Source: Candidatus Ruminococcus avistercoris (GTDB taxonomy: Bacteria > Bacillota > Clostridia > Lachnospirales > Lachnospiraceae). Taken from it: a stretch of 64,000 nucleotides of DNA. This document shows, piece after piece, positions 41,799 to 52,342 of the stretch (positions within the stretch are counted from its first letter, which is position 1; every line of letters begins with the position of its first letter). The stretch is from positions 62,001-126,000 of the forward strand of contig DWVJ01000036.1 of assembly GCA_019120315.1 (NCBI GenBank), read 5' to 3'. The notes under the pieces are model-generated. The model saw nothing but the letters and a program-made list of their open reading frames with translations, did not search any database and was not told the DNA's origin. A program made the translations under genes and the position numbers.

Positions 41799-41827
41799 AT
41801 TCTATCGAATTTTGTTCGGAATGTCAA
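41799..41827 (-). promoter_or_regulatory. Promoter of tRNA-Leu copy 2
   Basis: On the minus strand, a perfect -35 TTGACA (41827-41822) and a -10 TAGAAT (41804-41799) with 17 bp spacing. Confidence 0.88.
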
Positions 41828-41853
41828 TCATAAAATTTAAATTTTTATATTTT

Positions 41854-41882
41854 CTGAATAATATTGAATTTCATGGTATAAT
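41854..41882 (+). promoter_or_regulatory. Promoter of the carA-thiN operon
   Basis: TATAAT (41877-41882) preceded by TGG, an extended -10, with a weak -35 CTGAAT (41854-41859) at 17 bp. It directs transcription away from the tRNA promoters. The roughly 90-nt leader before carA shows no T-tract hairpin, so no pyrimidine attenuator was recognised. Confidence 0.7.
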
Positions 41883-41977
41883 ATGTTAAACTATTTGGCT
41901 AGAAAAAACGCAGATACGTTTGGTGGGGGATCATACAGGCGTTGTGGGGATGACGGAAGAAAGGACAGGGTGAAAGG

Positions 41978-43051
41978 ATGAAAGCTTTTCTGATTTTGGA
42001 AGATGGACATGTGTTTACAGGGACCAGCATTGGTTCGAAGAGGGAGGTCATAAGTGAGATTGTCTTTAATACCTCGATGACCGGCTACCTGGAGGTGCTG
42101 ACGGATCCCTCTTATGCCGGGCAGGCAGTCTGTATGACTTATCCGTTGATCGGTAATTATGGTATTTGTTATGACGACTGTGAATCTTTGCGCCCCTGGC
42201 CGGACGGTTATATTGTCAGAGAATTATCCAGAAAACCCAGCAATTTCCGAAGCAAAGATACGATTCAGAATTTCCTGAAGCGGTTTGATATCCCGGGTAT
42301 CGCGGGCATCGACACCAGAGCGCTGACGAAGATTCTCAGGGAGAAGGGCACCATGAACGGGATGATCACCACCGATGAACAGTATTCGCTGGAAAAGATC
42401 ATTCCCAGGCTGAAAGAGTATACCACCGGCAAGGTGGTGGAGAGAGTCACCTGCTCGGAAAAGACGGTGAGAAAGGGAACCGGACCGCGGGTAGCGCTGA
42501 TGGATTTCGGTGCCAAGGAGAATATCGCCCGCTCCCTGATCAAAAGAGGCTGTCAGGTGACGGTGTATCCGGCCTGGACTTCTGCTCAGGAAATTCTGGA
42601 CGATCAGCCGGACGGCATCATGCTTTCCAACGGCCCGGGGGATCCCAAGGAGTGCGCTTCCATTATAAAAGAAGTGAGAAAACTGTATGAATCTCAGGTT
42701 CCCATCTTTGCCATCTGTCTGGGACATCAGCTGATGGCTCTGGCAGTAGGAGCAGATACCCACAAAATGAAGTACGGACACAGGGGAGGAAACCATCCTG
42801 TGAAGGATCTGCAGACGGGCCGGGTTTACATTTCCTCACAGAATCATGGCTATGTGGTGGATACGGACCGGCTGGATCCGGCTGTGGCGGTACCGGCCTT
42901 TGTCAATGTGAACGATGGAACTAACGAGGGCCTTTCTTATACCGGGAAAAATATTTTTACCGTTCAGTTTCACCCGGAAGCCTGCCCTGGCCCGCAGGAT
43001 TCCGCGTATCTGTTTGACCGGTTTATGGACATGATGGGAGGTGCGAGATAA
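41978..43051 (+). CDS. carA: Carbamoyl-phosphate synthase small subunit
   Basis: The glutaminase subunit that hydrolyses glutamine and channels ammonia to CarB, supplying carbamoyl phosphate for arginine and pyrimidine synthesis. The N-terminal domain begins MKAFLILEDGHVFTGTSIG. The class I amidotransferase domain (about 170-355) has the nucleophile Cys247 in FAICLGHQL and the His332/Glu334 pair in FHPEACPGPQD. 357 residues is normal. It starts the long housekeeping operon and overlaps carB by 1 bp (ATAATG), so the subunits are made together. Confidence 0.97.
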   Translation: MKAFLILEDGHVFTGTSIGSKREVISEIVFNTSMTGYLEVLTDPSYAGQAVCMTYPLIGNYGICYDDCESLRPWPDGYIVRELSRKPSNFRSKDTIQNFLKRFDIPGIAGIDTRALTKILREKGTMNGMITTDEQYSLEKIIPRLKEYTTGKVVERVTCSEKTVRKGTGPRVALMDFGAKENIARSLIKRGCQVTVYPAWTSAQEILDDQPDGIMLSNGPGDPKECASIIKEVRKLYESQVPIFAICLGHQLMALAVGADTHKMKYGHRGGNHPVKDLQTGRVYISSQNHGYVVDTDRLDPAVAVPAFVNVNDGTNEGLSYTGKNIFTVQFHPEACPGPQDSAYLFDRFMDMMGGAR

Positions 43052-46000
43052 TGCCGAGAAATCCGGAGATTAAAAAAGTTCTGGTACTGGGATCCGGTCC
43101 GATTATCATCGGACAGGCAGCAGAATTCGACTACGCAGGCACACAGGCATGCCGGTCTTTAAAGGAAGAAGGCATCGAGGTGGTGCTGCTGAACTCTAAT
43201 CCGGCTACGATTATGACGGACAAAGATATCGCAGACCGGGTGTATATCGAGCCGCTCACTGTGGAAGTGGTGGAGCAGCTGATTGAAAAGGAGAAGCCGG
43301 ACAGCGTTCTGCCCACTCTGGGCGGGCAAGCCGGACTGAATCTTGCCATGGCGCTGGAGGAGAGCGGCTTTCTGAGAGAAAAGAATGTACGTCTCATCGG
43401 CACTACGGCACAGACGATTAAAAAAGCAGAAGACCGGCAGGAGTTTAAAAATACCATGGAGAAAATCCATGAACCCATTGCCGCTTCCCAGGTGGTGGAG
43501 AGCGTGGAGGACGGTATCGCCTTTACAAACACCATCGGATATCCGGTGGTGCTGCGGCCGGCTTATACCCTGGGAGGCAGCGGCGGCGGAATCGCCCATG
43601 ATGAGGAGGAACTGGTGGAAATCCTCCAGAACGGCCTGCGTCTTTCCAGAGTGGGACAGGTGCTGGTGGAGCGCTGCATCGCCGGCTGGAAAGAAATCGA
43701 GTACGAAGTGATGCGCGACAGCCACGGAAACTGCATCACGGTCTGCAATATGGAAAATATCGATCCGGTGGGCGTCCATACCGGTGACAGTATCGTGGTG
43801 GCTCCTTCCCAGACGCTGGGAGATAAGGAATATCAGATGCTGCGTACCTCGGCGCTGAATATCATCAGTGAATTGAATATCACCGGCGGCTGCAACGTTC
43901 AGTACGCGCTGAATCCGGATAGTTTCGAATACTGTGTCATCGAGGTAAATCCCCGTGTGAGCCGTTCCTCGGCTCTGGCATCCAAAGCCACGGGCTATCC
44001 CATTGCAAAAGTGGCGGCCAAAATCGCCCTGGGGTATACGCTGGATGAGATCAAAAACGCCATTACCGGGAAAACTTACGCCAGCTTTGAACCCATGCTG
44101 GATTACTGCGTGGTGAAAATGCCGCGCCTTCCCTTTGATAAATTTATCAGCGCGAAACGTACGCTGACCACGCAGATGAAAGCCACGGGAGAGGTTATGA
44201 GCATCTGCAATAACTTCGAGGGCGCGCTGATGAAGGCCATCCGTTCCCTGGAGCAGCATGTGGACAGTCTGATGTCCTATGACTTTTCCGGACGCACCCG
44301 GGAAGAACTGCTGGAGGAACTGAAAAAGGTGGATGATATCCGCCTGTGGAGAATCGCCGAAGCCATCCGCCGCGGTATCAGCCAGGAGCAGATTCATGAG
44401 CTGACCAGGATCGATCTGTGGTTTATCGACAAGATCGCCATTCTGGTGGAGATGGAGGAAAGACTGCGCAGAGAAGAGCTGGCGCCGGAGCTTTTGCGGG
44501 AGGCCAAACGGCTGGAATTCCCCGATCAGGTCATCGCCCGTCTGACAGGGAAGACAGAAGAAGAGATAAAGGCCATGCGCAGGGAAAACGGCATCACCGC
44601 TTCCTTTAAAATGGTAGACACCTGTGCGGCGGAGTTCGCCGCTGCCACCCCCTATTATTACTCCGTCCATGGCGGAGAAAACGAAGCGGCGGCCACAGAC
44701 CGGAAAAAAGTTCTGGTACTGGGATCCGGTCCCATCCGTATCGGACAGGGCATCGAATTCGATTTCTGTTCCGTTCACTGTACCTGGGCTTTTGAAAAAG
44801 AAGGTTATGAGACCATTATCGTCAACAATAATCCGGAGACAGTCAGCACCGATTTCGATATCGCCGACAAGCTGTATTTCGAACCGCTGACGCCGGAAGA
44901 TGTGGAAAATATTGTGGAGATTGAAAAACCGGACGGCGCAGTGGTGCAGTTCGGCGGCCAGACGGCCATCAAACTGACGGAAGCGCTGATCAAAATGGGT
45001 GTGAAGATACTGGGAACCTCGGCGGAAAACGTGGACGCTGCAGAGGATCGGGAACTCTTCGATGAAATCCTGGAAAAATGTCAGATTCCAAGGCCCAAGG
45101 GACACACAGTCTTCACTGCTGAAGAGGCGAAAAAGGCGGCCAACGATCTGGGTTATCCCGTACTGGTGCGTCCTTCCTATGTGCTGGGCGGCCAGGGGAT
45201 GCAGATTGCCATCAGCGATCAGGATGTGGATGAGTTTATCGGCATCATTAACCGGATCGCCCAGGAACATCCGATTCTGGTGGATAAATATCTGCAGGGA
45301 AAAGAGATCGAGGTGGATGCCGTCTGCGACGGAGAGGATATCCTGATACCGGGTATCATGGAACACATCGAACGGGCCGGCATTCACTCCGGAGACAGCA
45401 TTTCCGTCTACCCGGCTCAGACTATCAGTCAGGAAGCCAAAAAGACCATCGAGGAGTATACCCGCCGTCTTGCCATGGCGCTGCATGTGGTGGGTATGAT
45501 TAACATCCAGTTCATTGTCTGCGGCGGAGAAGTTTATGTGATCGAGGTCAATCCCCGTTCCAGCCGTACCGTGCCCTATATCAGTAAAGTGACGGGGATT
45601 CCCATCGTACCGCTGGCGACGAAGGTGATTTTGGGACATAAGATCCGGGAAATGGGCTATACGCCTGGTCTGCAGCCGGAGGCGGCCCATATCGCCGTGA
45701 AGATGCCGGTGTTCTCCTTTGAAAAGATCCGGGGTGCCGACGTCAATCTGGGACCGGAGATGAAGTCTACCGGAGAATGCCTGGGCATCGCTGCGACGTT
45801 CAATGAAGCGCTGTACAAAGCCTTCCTGGGTGCGGGGATCAATCTGCCCCGTCATAAAAATATGATTATCACGGTAAAGGACGAGGATAAACAGGAAGTG
45901 ATCGATATCGCCAGACGGTTTCAGAAGCTGGGATACCGGATCTACGCCACCCGCAGTACCGCCAGGGTGCTCAATGAAAACGGTGTGGAGGCCATCCGTA

Positions 46001-46248
46001 CCAATAAAATCGAACAGCCCTCACCCAATCTGATGGATCTCATCCTGGGTCATAAAATCGACCTGGTTATCGACACGCCGTCCCAGGGAGTGGATAAGGC
46101 GAGGGACGGTTTCATCATCCGGCGAAATGCCATCGAGACGGGAGTCAACGTACTGACTTCTCTGGATACGGCGGCAGCGCTGGTGACCAGTCTGGAAAAT
46201 ACCGATGTGAAGAAACTGACACTCATTGATATCGCGACGATTGAATAA
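43051..46248 (+). CDS. carB: Carbamoyl-phosphate synthase large subunit
   Basis: A 1065-residue enzyme that makes carbamoyl phosphate from bicarbonate, ammonia and two ATP. It consists of two homologous ATP-grasp halves; each starts with a KVLVLGSGP...IGQ loop (residues about 10 and 551), the first with [13 protein letters not shown] and the second with [13 protein letters not shown]. The C-terminal MGS-type allosteric domain (about 930-1065) ends the protein. Length and order match the single-polypeptide bacterial form. The antisense strand happens to carry very long open frames, which are shadows. Confidence 0.98.
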   Translation: MPRNPEIKKVLVLGSGPIIIGQAAEFDYAGTQACRSLKEEGIEVVLLNSNPATIMTDKDIADRVYIEPLTVEVVEQLIEKEKPDSVLPTLGGQAGLNLAMALEESGFLREKNVRLIGTTAQTIKKAEDRQEFKNTMEKIHEPIAASQVVESVEDGIAFTNTIGYPVVLRPAYTLGGSGGGIAHDEEELVEILQNGLRLSRVGQVLVERCIAGWKEIEYEVMRDSHGNCITVCNMENIDPVGVHTGDSIVVAPSQTLGDKEYQMLRTSALNIISELNITGGCNVQYALNPDSFEYCVIEVNPRVSRSSALASKATGYPIAKVAAKIALGYTLDEIKNAITGKTYASFEPMLDYCVVKMPRLPFDKFISAKRTLTTQMKATGEVMSICNNFEGALMKAIRSLEQHVDSLMSYDFSGRTREELLEELKKVDDIRLWRIAEAIRRGISQEQIHELTRIDLWFIDKIAILVEMEERLRREELAPELLREAKRLEFPDQVIARLTGKTEEEIKAMRRENGITASFKMVDTCAAEFAAATPYYYSVHGGENEAAATDRKKVLVLGSGPIRIGQGIEFDFCSVHCTWAFEKEGYETIIVNNNPETVSTDFDIADKLYFEPLTPEDVENIVEIEKPDGAVVQFGGQTAIKLTEALIKMGVKILGTSAENVDAAEDRELFDEILEKCQIPRPKGHTVFTAEEAKKAANDLGYPVLVRPSYVLGGQGMQIAISDQDVDEFIGIINRIAQEHPILVDKYLQGKEIEVDAVCDGEDILIPGIMEHIERAGIHSGDSISVYPAQTISQEAKKTIEEYTRRLAMALHVVGMINIQFIVCGGEVYVIEVNPRSSRTVPYISKVTGIPIVPLATKVILGHKIREMGYTPGLQPEAAHIAVKMPVFSFEKIRGADVNLGPEMKSTGECLGIAATFNEALYKAFLGAGINLPRHKNMIITVKDEDKQEVIDIARRFQKLGYRIYATRSTARVLNENGVEAIRTNKIEQPSPNLMDLILGHKIDLVIDTPSQGVDKARDGFIIRRNAIETGVNVLTSLDTAAALVTSLENTDVKKLTLIDIATIE

Positions 46249-46265
46249 TCGGGATAGGAGAGTAT

Positions 46266-47168
46266 GTGAGCTGGATTGAATTATTAAAGGTTATATTTCT
46301 GGGGATCGTGGAGGGAATTACCGAGTGGCTGCCGGTCAGCAGCACCGGCCATATGATTCTGGTGGATGAGTTTGTCCATCTAAATGTCAGGGATGAATTT
46401 CTCCAGATGTTTCTGGTGGTGATTCAGCTGGGAGCCATCCTGGCTGTGGTGCTGGTGTTCTGGCAGAAACTATGGCCCTTTCACCGCAGACGGACGGATC
46501 AGGAAAGCTTCTGGGAGAAAAAAAGCGATCATAAGATGATTGCCGGTCTGCAGGATTTTGCGGATCATTACGTTTCCATGAACAAGATCATCATGTGGCT
46601 GAAGATTGCCGTGTCCTGTCTGCCGGCCATGGTGATAGGGCTTCTCTTCAACGACCTGATCGAGGAAAAGCTGAATAACTATATAGTGGTTGCCCTGATG
46701 CTGGTGATTTACGGCGTGCTTTTTATTATCATCGAAAATTATAACAGAAAGCGGACGCCCTCCATGCGCAGGATCAGTGAGATCAGCTGGAAAACTGCTC
46801 TTTTGATCGGAGTATTTCAGGTGCTGGCCGTGGTTCCCGGGACTTCCCGTTCCGGCGCTACCATCATCGGAGGCATCCTGCTTGGAACTTCCCGGAAACT
46901 GGCGGCGGAGTATACGTTTTTCCTGGCGGTTCCCGTCATGTTCGGAGCCAGCCTTTTAAAACTGGTCAACTTCGGCCTGAGTTTTACGGGTGCGGAGATT
47001 ATCTATCTGCTGACCGGTATGCTGGTGGCCTTTGTGGTTTCCATCCTGGCCATCAAATTTCTCATGGGATATATCCGCAAGCACGATTTCAAAGTGTTCG
47101 GCTGGTACCGGATCATACTGGGTGTTTTGATTCTGGGATATTTTGTAGGAAAAAATATAATTGCATAA
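46266..47168 (+). CDS. uppP: Undecaprenyl-diphosphatase (UppP/BacA)
   Basis: A 300-residue polytopic enzyme that dephosphorylates undecaprenyl pyrophosphate, recycling the carrier for peptidoglycan and other wall polymers; it also affects bacitracin tolerance. The family motifs are [17 protein letters not shown] (residues about 17-33, with the catalytic Glu-rich region) and [17 protein letters not shown] (near 195-211). About seven or eight transmembrane segments are visible. The GTG start is preceded by AGGAG at 46256-46260 with 5 nt spacing; an overlapping ATG immediately upstream is out of frame. Inserted 17 bp after carB. Confidence 0.96.
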   Translation: MSWIELLKVIFLGIVEGITEWLPVSSTGHMILVDEFVHLNVRDEFLQMFLVVIQLGAILAVVLVFWQKLWPFHRRRTDQESFWEKKSDHKMIAGLQDFADHYVSMNKIIMWLKIAVSCLPAMVIGLLFNDLIEEKLNNYIVVALMLVIYGVLFIIIENYNRKRTPSMRRISEISWKTALLIGVFQVLAVVPGTSRSGATIIGGILLGTSRKLAAEYTFFLAVPVMFGASLLKLVNFGLSFTGAEIIYLLTGMLVAFVVSILAIKFLMGYIRKHDFKVFGWYRIILGVLILGYFVGKNIIA

Positions 47169-47187
47169 CAGGATGGAGGTACGTGTT

Positions 47188-48120
47188 ATGGCAAGAAAAA
47201 AAGTAGTGGCGGCCCTGGGACACAGGGCGCTGGGGGTTACGCTTCCCGAGCAGAAGGATGCAACCAGAAAGACAGCCGGAAGCATCGCCGATCTGGTGGA
47301 GGCGGGAGCGGATGTGGTGATTTCTCACAGCAACGCGCCTCAGGTGGGGATGATTCACATGGCAATGAATGAATTCGGAAAGGTGCATCCGGATTACACC
47401 TATGCGCCGATGTCAGTCTGCTCGGCCATGAGTCAGGGATATATCGGTTACGACCTGCAGAACGCGATCCGCGCGGAACTGCTGAACCGGGGGATTTACC
47501 GGCCGGTATGTACGGTGCTGACGCAGGTGTCCGTGGATCCCTATGACGAAGCTTTTCACCGACCGGTGAAGGTGATCGGACGTTATCTGACGCAGGAAGA
47601 GGCGCAGACTGAGGAGAGAAAAGGAAACTATGTGGTGAAAGAAGAAAAGGGTTACCGCCGGATCGTGGCGGCGCCAAAGCCACAGGAAATCATCGAACTG
47701 GATTCCATCCGGGCTCTTTTTGATGCGGGGCATATCGTTATCGCCTGCGGCGGGGGCGGGATTCCGGTACTGCAGCAGGGGACGCGTCTGCAGGGAGCCA
47801 GCGCCGTGATTGAGAAGGATTATGCCAGCGGACGGCTGGCACAGGAACTGGACGCCGACGAGCTGCTGATCCTGACCAGTGTGGAGCATGTGTCCGTCAA
47901 TTACGGAGAAAAAGGACAAAGAGAGTTAAAAGAAATCACGGCTGCCCAGGCCAGGGAATACATGGAAAACCATGAGTTTGAGGAAAATACCATACTGCCG
48001 AAGATTCAGGCTTCGGTGGAATTTGTGGAGCAGAAACCGGGACGAAGAGCTGTGATCACGTCTATTGACAGGGCGAAAGACGGATTTCTTGGAAAAACAG
48101 GAACTATTATCACCAATTAG
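47188..48120 (+). CDS. Carbamate kinase-like protein, variant signature
   Basis: A 310-residue amino-acid-kinase-fold protein, aligning along its length with carbamate kinases: YRRIVAAPKPQEIIELDSI (near 155), IVIACGGGGIPVLQ near 182-195, AVIEKDYAS near 202, ILTSVEHVSVNYG near 220, and the LPKIQASVEFV segment. The first ATP/carbamoyl-phosphate signature differs: the usual GGNA is AALGHRALG (8-16), and HGNGPQVG is HSNAPQVG (47-54). Classical enzymes make ATP and carbamate from carbamoyl phosphate. Whether this one does is unclear. The start at 47188 has GGAGGT spaced 7 nt. It follows uppP and carAB, which points to a carbamoyl-phosphate link. Confidence 0.82.
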   Translation: MARKKVVAALGHRALGVTLPEQKDATRKTAGSIADLVEAGADVVISHSNAPQVGMIHMAMNEFGKVHPDYTYAPMSVCSAMSQGYIGYDLQNAIRAELLNRGIYRPVCTVLTQVSVDPYDEAFHRPVKVIGRYLTQEEAQTEERKGNYVVKEEKGYRRIVAAPKPQEIIELDSIRALFDAGHIVIACGGGGIPVLQQGTRLQGASAVIEKDYASGRLAQELDADELLILTSVEHVSVNYGEKGQRELKEITAAQAREYMENHEFEENTILPKIQASVEFVEQKPGRRAVITSIDRAKDGFLGKTGTIITN

Positions 48121-48152
48121 AAACGCAAAGGGCAGGGAGAGGGAGGAAGAAC

Positions 48153-49610
48153 ATGAATCTGGCGAAGATGTTGGAGCGGGTGGAATATGAGTGTATCAGC
48201 GGCACCACGGATGTGGAGATTACACAGGTAGTCAACGACTCCCGAAAGGCAGGCCCCGGTGCGCTGTTTTTATGTATCCGCGGAGCCGTTGTGGACGGCC
48301 ATACCTTTGCGGACGCGGTGGTAAAACAGGGCGTCAGGGCCCTGGTGGTGGAAGAGGAAGTGGACGTACCGGAAGGTGTGACTGTGATAAAAGTGGCGGA
48401 CAGCCGCTATGCCATGGCGCTGATCGCCGCCGCCTGGTACGGTCATCCGGCCAGCCAGCTGAAAGTGATCGGCATTACGGGAACCAAAGGAAAGACCACC
48501 ACCACTTACATGGTAAAATCCATTCTGGAAAACGCAGGATATAAAGTGGGGCTGATCGGCACCATAGAGTCCATTATCGGCGATGAGGTCATCCCTTCGG
48601 CCAATACCACGCCGGAATCTTTGACGGTGCAGGAATATTTCCGCAGAATGCTGGATGCAGGATGCGACTGCGCGGTGATGGAAGTTTCCTCTCAGGGCTT
48701 AAAACTGCATCGGACAGCCGGTATTACTTTCGAGATCGGTATCTTTACCAACATCGAACCGGATCATATCGGTCCCAATGAGCATGCCAGCTTTGAGGAA
48801 TATCTGGAATGTAAAAGCAGACTGCTCAGACAGTGCCGGATCGGTATCGTAAATGCGGATGATCCCCATCTGGATCAGATCATTGCCGGTCATACCTGTA
48901 CGCTGGAAACCTTCGGCTTTTCGCCCAAGGCAGATCTGCGGGCCAGGGACGCCCGCATGGTTTCCCGACCGGGTTATCTGGGGGTGGCCTATCAGGTGGA
49001 AGGATTGATGAATTTTCCGGTGGAGATTGATATTCCGGGAAGATTCAGTATATATAATTCCCTGACGGCCATAGCGGTCTGCCGTCATTTTCAGGCGACG
49101 CAGGATGATATCATAAAAGCGCTGAAAAAGGCCAAGGTAAAGGGGCGCACGGAGATGGTCAAAGTGTCGGATGAATTTACTTTGATGATAGATTATGCCC
49201 ATAATGCCATGAGCCTGGAAAGCCTGCTGGAGACGCTGAAGGAGTACCATCCCCATCGGCTGGTGTGCCTGTTTGGCTGCGGCGGAAACCGCTCCAGACT
49301 GCGCCGCTTTGAGATGGGGGAGGTTTCGGGCAGACTGGCGGATCTGACCATTATCACTTCCGACAATCCCCGTTTCGAAGATCCTATGGATATCATCGCC
49401 GATATCCGGGAAGGCATGAAAAAAACGGATGGAAAATACGTGGAAATTCCGGACCGCAAGGAGGCCATCGCCTATGCGATTCATCACGGAGAGCCGGGGG
49501 ATATCATCGTTCTGGCGGGCAAGGGCCATGAAAATTACCAGGAAATTAAAGGAAAGAAATACCCCATGGATGAACGGGATCTGATACGGGACATACTGGA
49601 AGGAAAGTAG
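48153..49610 (+). CDS. murE: UDP-N-acetylmuramoyl-tripeptide synthetase, probably meso-DAP-adding
   Basis: The Mur ligase that adds the third amino acid to UDP-MurNAc-L-Ala-D-Glu. The N-terminal UMAG-binding domain precedes the central ATP domain (GITGTKGKTTTTYM near 108-121, the SSQGL motif near 174-180). In the C-terminal domain TSDNPRFEDP (near 401-410) holds the DNPR motif that binds meso-diaminopimelate, so a DAP-type peptidoglycan is expected. 485 residues is typical. It starts 32 bp after the carbamate-kinase-like gene and is followed at 6 bp by priA. Confidence 0.96.
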   Translation: MNLAKMLERVEYECISGTTDVEITQVVNDSRKAGPGALFLCIRGAVVDGHTFADAVVKQGVRALVVEEEVDVPEGVTVIKVADSRYAMALIAAAWYGHPASQLKVIGITGTKGKTTTTYMVKSILENAGYKVGLIGTIESIIGDEVIPSANTTPESLTVQEYFRRMLDAGCDCAVMEVSSQGLKLHRTAGITFEIGIFTNIEPDHIGPNEHASFEEYLECKSRLLRQCRIGIVNADDPHLDQIIAGHTCTLETFGFSPKADLRARDARMVSRPGYLGVAYQVEGLMNFPVEIDIPGRFSIYNSLTAIAVCRHFQATQDDIIKALKKAKVKGRTEMVKVSDEFTLMIDYAHNAMSLESLLETLKEYHPHRLVCLFGCGGNRSRLRRFEMGEVSGRLADLTIITSDNPRFEDPMDIIADIREGMKKTDGKYVEIPDRKEAIAYAIHHGEPGDIIVLAGKGHENYQEIKGKKYPMDERDLIRDILEGK

Positions 49611-49616
49611 GACAGG

Positions 49617-51839
49617 ATGAAGGATGGGTATGCAGATGTGATTGTGGATATTTCTGCGGGAGAACTGGACCGTGTGTTCCAGTACCGGATTCCGCAAGAA
49701 CTGGCAGACCAGGTGAGCGCGGGAACGCTGGTGACGGTTCCCTTTGGGCGCGGAAACCGCAGTGTGAAGGCGTATGTGGTGGCAACCGGGAGCCGGCCGC
49801 AGATCGAAGAGGATAAGATCAAAGATATTCTGTCCGTTCCCGCAGAACCGGTCAGCGTGGAATCCAGGCTGATCACCCTGGCGGCCTGGATGAAAAAGAC
49901 CTATGGCTGTACCATGCTGCAGGCGCTGAAAACGGTTCTGCCCATGAAAGAGAAAGTCCGAAGAAAGAAAAAGCGCAGACTGTTTCTGAACATGACCAGG
50001 GAGGAAGCGAAGCTTCAGGCCGAAGAATGCGGAAAAAAGCATAGGGCAGCCAGAGAGAGGCTGCTGCGGGCTTTGCTGGAGGAGGAACCGCTGGATTATG
50101 ACAGGGCGCAAAAAGATTGGAAACTGACGGCTGCGGTGATCGACAAGGCCAGGGAACTGGGCATTATCCGGGTGGAAGAAGAGGAGGTTTACCGGATTCC
50201 GCCCATGGCCGGATTTGACCGGCCGGCCGGGCGGGAGCTTTCCCGGCAGCAGAGGTGGATTACAGAAGAAATCCTGCGGGAGAGCGGGGGAGAAAGACGC
50301 CCCTGCCTGATCTATGGCATTACCGGAAGCGGGAAGACCAGAGTCTATATGGAACTGATCGAGAGGACGCTTGCCCGGGGAAAGCAGGCCATCGTGCTGA
50401 TCCCGGAGATCGCGCTCACTTACCAGGTGATCTATCAGTTTTGGCAGCGGTTCGGCCGGCAGGCGGCGGTGATTCACTCCCGTATGTCTCAGGGGGAACG
50501 CTGGGACGCCTTTGACGGAGCGCGAAAAGGCCGGATTTCCGTGATGATCGGCCCCAGGTCAGCGCTGTTTACACCCTTTCCCGATCTGGGGCTGATCGTG
50601 ATGGATGAAGAGCACGAATCCACTTATAAAAGCGAGAGCACGCCCCGGTATCATACCCGGGAAGCGGCAGCGGCCAGATGCCGGATCGAACAGGCGCAGA
50701 TGGTCATGGGATCCGCTACGCCTTCCCTGGAATCCTACTATGCCTGTCAGAGGGGAGCGTACCGGCTGTTTACATTAAAAGAGCGCTTCGGAAACGGACA
50801 GCTGCCCCAGGTTACTGTGGCGGATATGCGGGAAGAACTGCGGGAGGGGAACCTTTCCGTTTTTTGCAGGAAGCTGCAGGAAGCCCTCCGGGAACGGCTG
50901 GAGAAAAAGGAACAGTCCATTCTTTTTTTGAATCGGCGGGGGTATGCCGGATTTATTTCCTGCCGCAGCTGCGGCTGCGTGGTGAAATGTCCCCACTGTG
51001 ATGTATCCCTGTCTCTGCACGGAGAGGGGACGCTGATGTGTCACTACTGCGGCTATACGGCCCCCATGGTGCGCTCCTGCCCCCAGTGCGGTTCCCGGTA
51101 TATCGGAGGTTTCCGGGCGGGTACGGAGCAGATTGAAAAGCTGGTAAAGGAAATGTTTCCGTCGGCCCGCACGCTGCGGATGGATCTGGATACCACCCGC
51201 AAAAAGGAAAGCTATTCCCGGATTCTGTCATCCTTTGCCGCAGGAGAAGCGGATATTCTCATCGGTACCCAGATGATTATCAAGGGACATGATTTTCCAG
51301 GGGTGACTCTGGTGGGGATTTTGGCGGCGGATCTGTCCTTGTATGCGGCGGATTACCGCGCTTCGGAACGGACTTTCCAGCTGCTGGTGCAGGCGGTGGG
51401 AAGAGCCGGCCGGGGAGAGCGAAAGGGTGAAGCGGTGATCCAGACGTATCATCCGGAGCATTACAGTATCCAGGCCGCATGCAGGCAGGATTACCCTGCT
51501 TTTTTTGAAGAGGAGATGAACTACCGCAGTCTGATGGGATATCCCCCCGCCGCGTCCATGCTTGCGGTGCAGGGCAGCAGTCTGGAGGAAGGGCAGCTGG
51601 CTCTGGGGATGGAGTATCTGGCGAAATATGTCAGATCCGCCGTAAAGGATAAGGATCTGGCCGTTATCGGTCCGGCGGATGAGACGATTTCCCGGATTTC
51701 AGACCGGTATCGGAAGGTGTTTTATTTAAAGCATCCCAAAAGAGAGTTTTTAAGTGCGCTGCAGCGCCGGATGGAGCGATATATCGAAGTGAATCCGGGA
51801 TTCCGGAAAATATCCATACAGTTTGATTATCAGATATAG
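49617..51839 (+). CDS. priA: Primosomal protein N' (replication restart helicase)
   Basis: A 740-residue superfamily 2 helicase that reloads the replisome at stalled forks. Motifs: the 3'-binding N-terminal domain, Walker A GITGSGKT (near 235-242), DEEH (near 329-332) and a late helicase block RAGRGERKG (near 597). Between the helicase lobes is the zinc-binding region with four CxxC pairs (CRSCGCVVKCPHC, LMCHYCG, SCPQCG; near 445-500). It follows murE by 6 bp and precedes def by 23 bp, the usual gene order in Firmicutes. Confidence 0.97.
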   Translation: MKDGYADVIVDISAGELDRVFQYRIPQELADQVSAGTLVTVPFGRGNRSVKAYVVATGSRPQIEEDKIKDILSVPAEPVSVESRLITLAAWMKKTYGCTMLQALKTVLPMKEKVRRKKKRRLFLNMTREEAKLQAEECGKKHRAARERLLRALLEEEPLDYDRAQKDWKLTAAVIDKARELGIIRVEEEEVYRIPPMAGFDRPAGRELSRQQRWITEEILRESGGERRPCLIYGITGSGKTRVYMELIERTLARGKQAIVLIPEIALTYQVIYQFWQRFGRQAAVIHSRMSQGERWDAFDGARKGRISVMIGPRSALFTPFPDLGLIVMDEEHESTYKSESTPRYHTREAAAARCRIEQAQMVMGSATPSLESYYACQRGAYRLFTLKERFGNGQLPQVTVADMREELREGNLSVFCRKLQEALRERLEKKEQSILFLNRRGYAGFISCRSCGCVVKCPHCDVSLSLHGEGTLMCHYCGYTAPMVRSCPQCGSRYIGGFRAGTEQIEKLVKEMFPSARTLRMDLDTTRKKESYSRILSSFAAGEADILIGTQMIIKGHDFPGVTLVGILAADLSLYAADYRASERTFQLLVQAVGRAGRGERKGEAVIQTYHPEHYSIQAACRQDYPAFFEEEMNYRSLMGYPPAASMLAVQGSSLEEGQLALGMEYLAKYVRSAVKDKDLAVIGPADETISRISDRYRKVFYLKHPKREFLSALQRRMERYIEVNPGFRKISIQFDYQI

Positions 51840-51862
51840 ACAGTAAAACAGGAGGAAAAGAG

Positions 51863-52342
51863 ATGGCAATACGTAATATCAGAGAGATCGGAGACAGTAT
51901 CCTGACCAAGACCTGCCGGCCGGTGGAAAACATGACTCCCAGAATACAGCAGCTGATTCAGGATATGCTGGATACTATGTATGAAAACTATGGAGTCGGC
52001 CTGGCGGCGTCCCAGGTAGGCGTTTTGAAGCGGATCGTAGTCATCGACATCGGAGAGGGACCGGTGGTGATGGTCAATCCGCAGATTGTGGAAACATCAG
52101 GCGAACAGACGGGAGACGAGGGCTGCTTAAGCGTGCCGGGGAAGACAGGGACGGTGACCCGGCCCATGTATGCCAAAGTGAAAGCTTTTGACGAGAATAT
52201 GAAGCCGGTGGAGATCGAAGGCGAAGGGCTGATGGCCCGGGCGATCTGCCATGAGTGTGATCATCTGGACGGCGTACTGTATGTGGAGCGTATGGAGGGA
52301 GAACTTCGCGATGTAGAATATGAAGAAGAGGAGCAGTCATGA
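51863..52342 (+). CDS. def: Peptide deformylase
   Basis: A 159-residue metalloenzyme that removes the formyl group from nascent proteins. Motif I GVGLAASQVG is at residues about 45-54, motif II EGCLSVPG near 90-97 (metal-binding Cys), and motif III HECDHLDG near 132-139 (metal-binding His pair and catalytic Glu). The usual motif III is HExDH, so Cys is an acceptable variant. It overlaps fmt by 4 bp (ATGA), the standard coupled pair. Confidence 0.97.
   Translation: MAIRNIREIGDSILTKTCRPVENMTPRIQQLIQDMLDTMYENYGVGLAASQVGVLKRIVVIDIGEGPVVMVNPQIVETSGEQTGDEGCLSVPGKTGTVTRPMYAKVKAFDENMKPVEIEGEGLMARAICHECDHLDGVLYVERMEGELRDVEYEEEEQS

Noticed and set aside
41403-41840. Short open frames over the tRNA-Leu genes
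   Set aside because: They are made of tRNA sequence on either strand; their identical segments come from the duplicated tRNA.
41889-41977. Possible pyrimidine attenuator in the carA leader
   Set aside because: No stem followed by a T-run and no clear PyrR-type loop was found in the 90-nt leader.
43159-45855. 898-residue open frame on the minus strand across carB
   Set aside because: carB is clearly the real gene. Long antisense frames are expected from its codon bias, and the translation shows no recognisable family.
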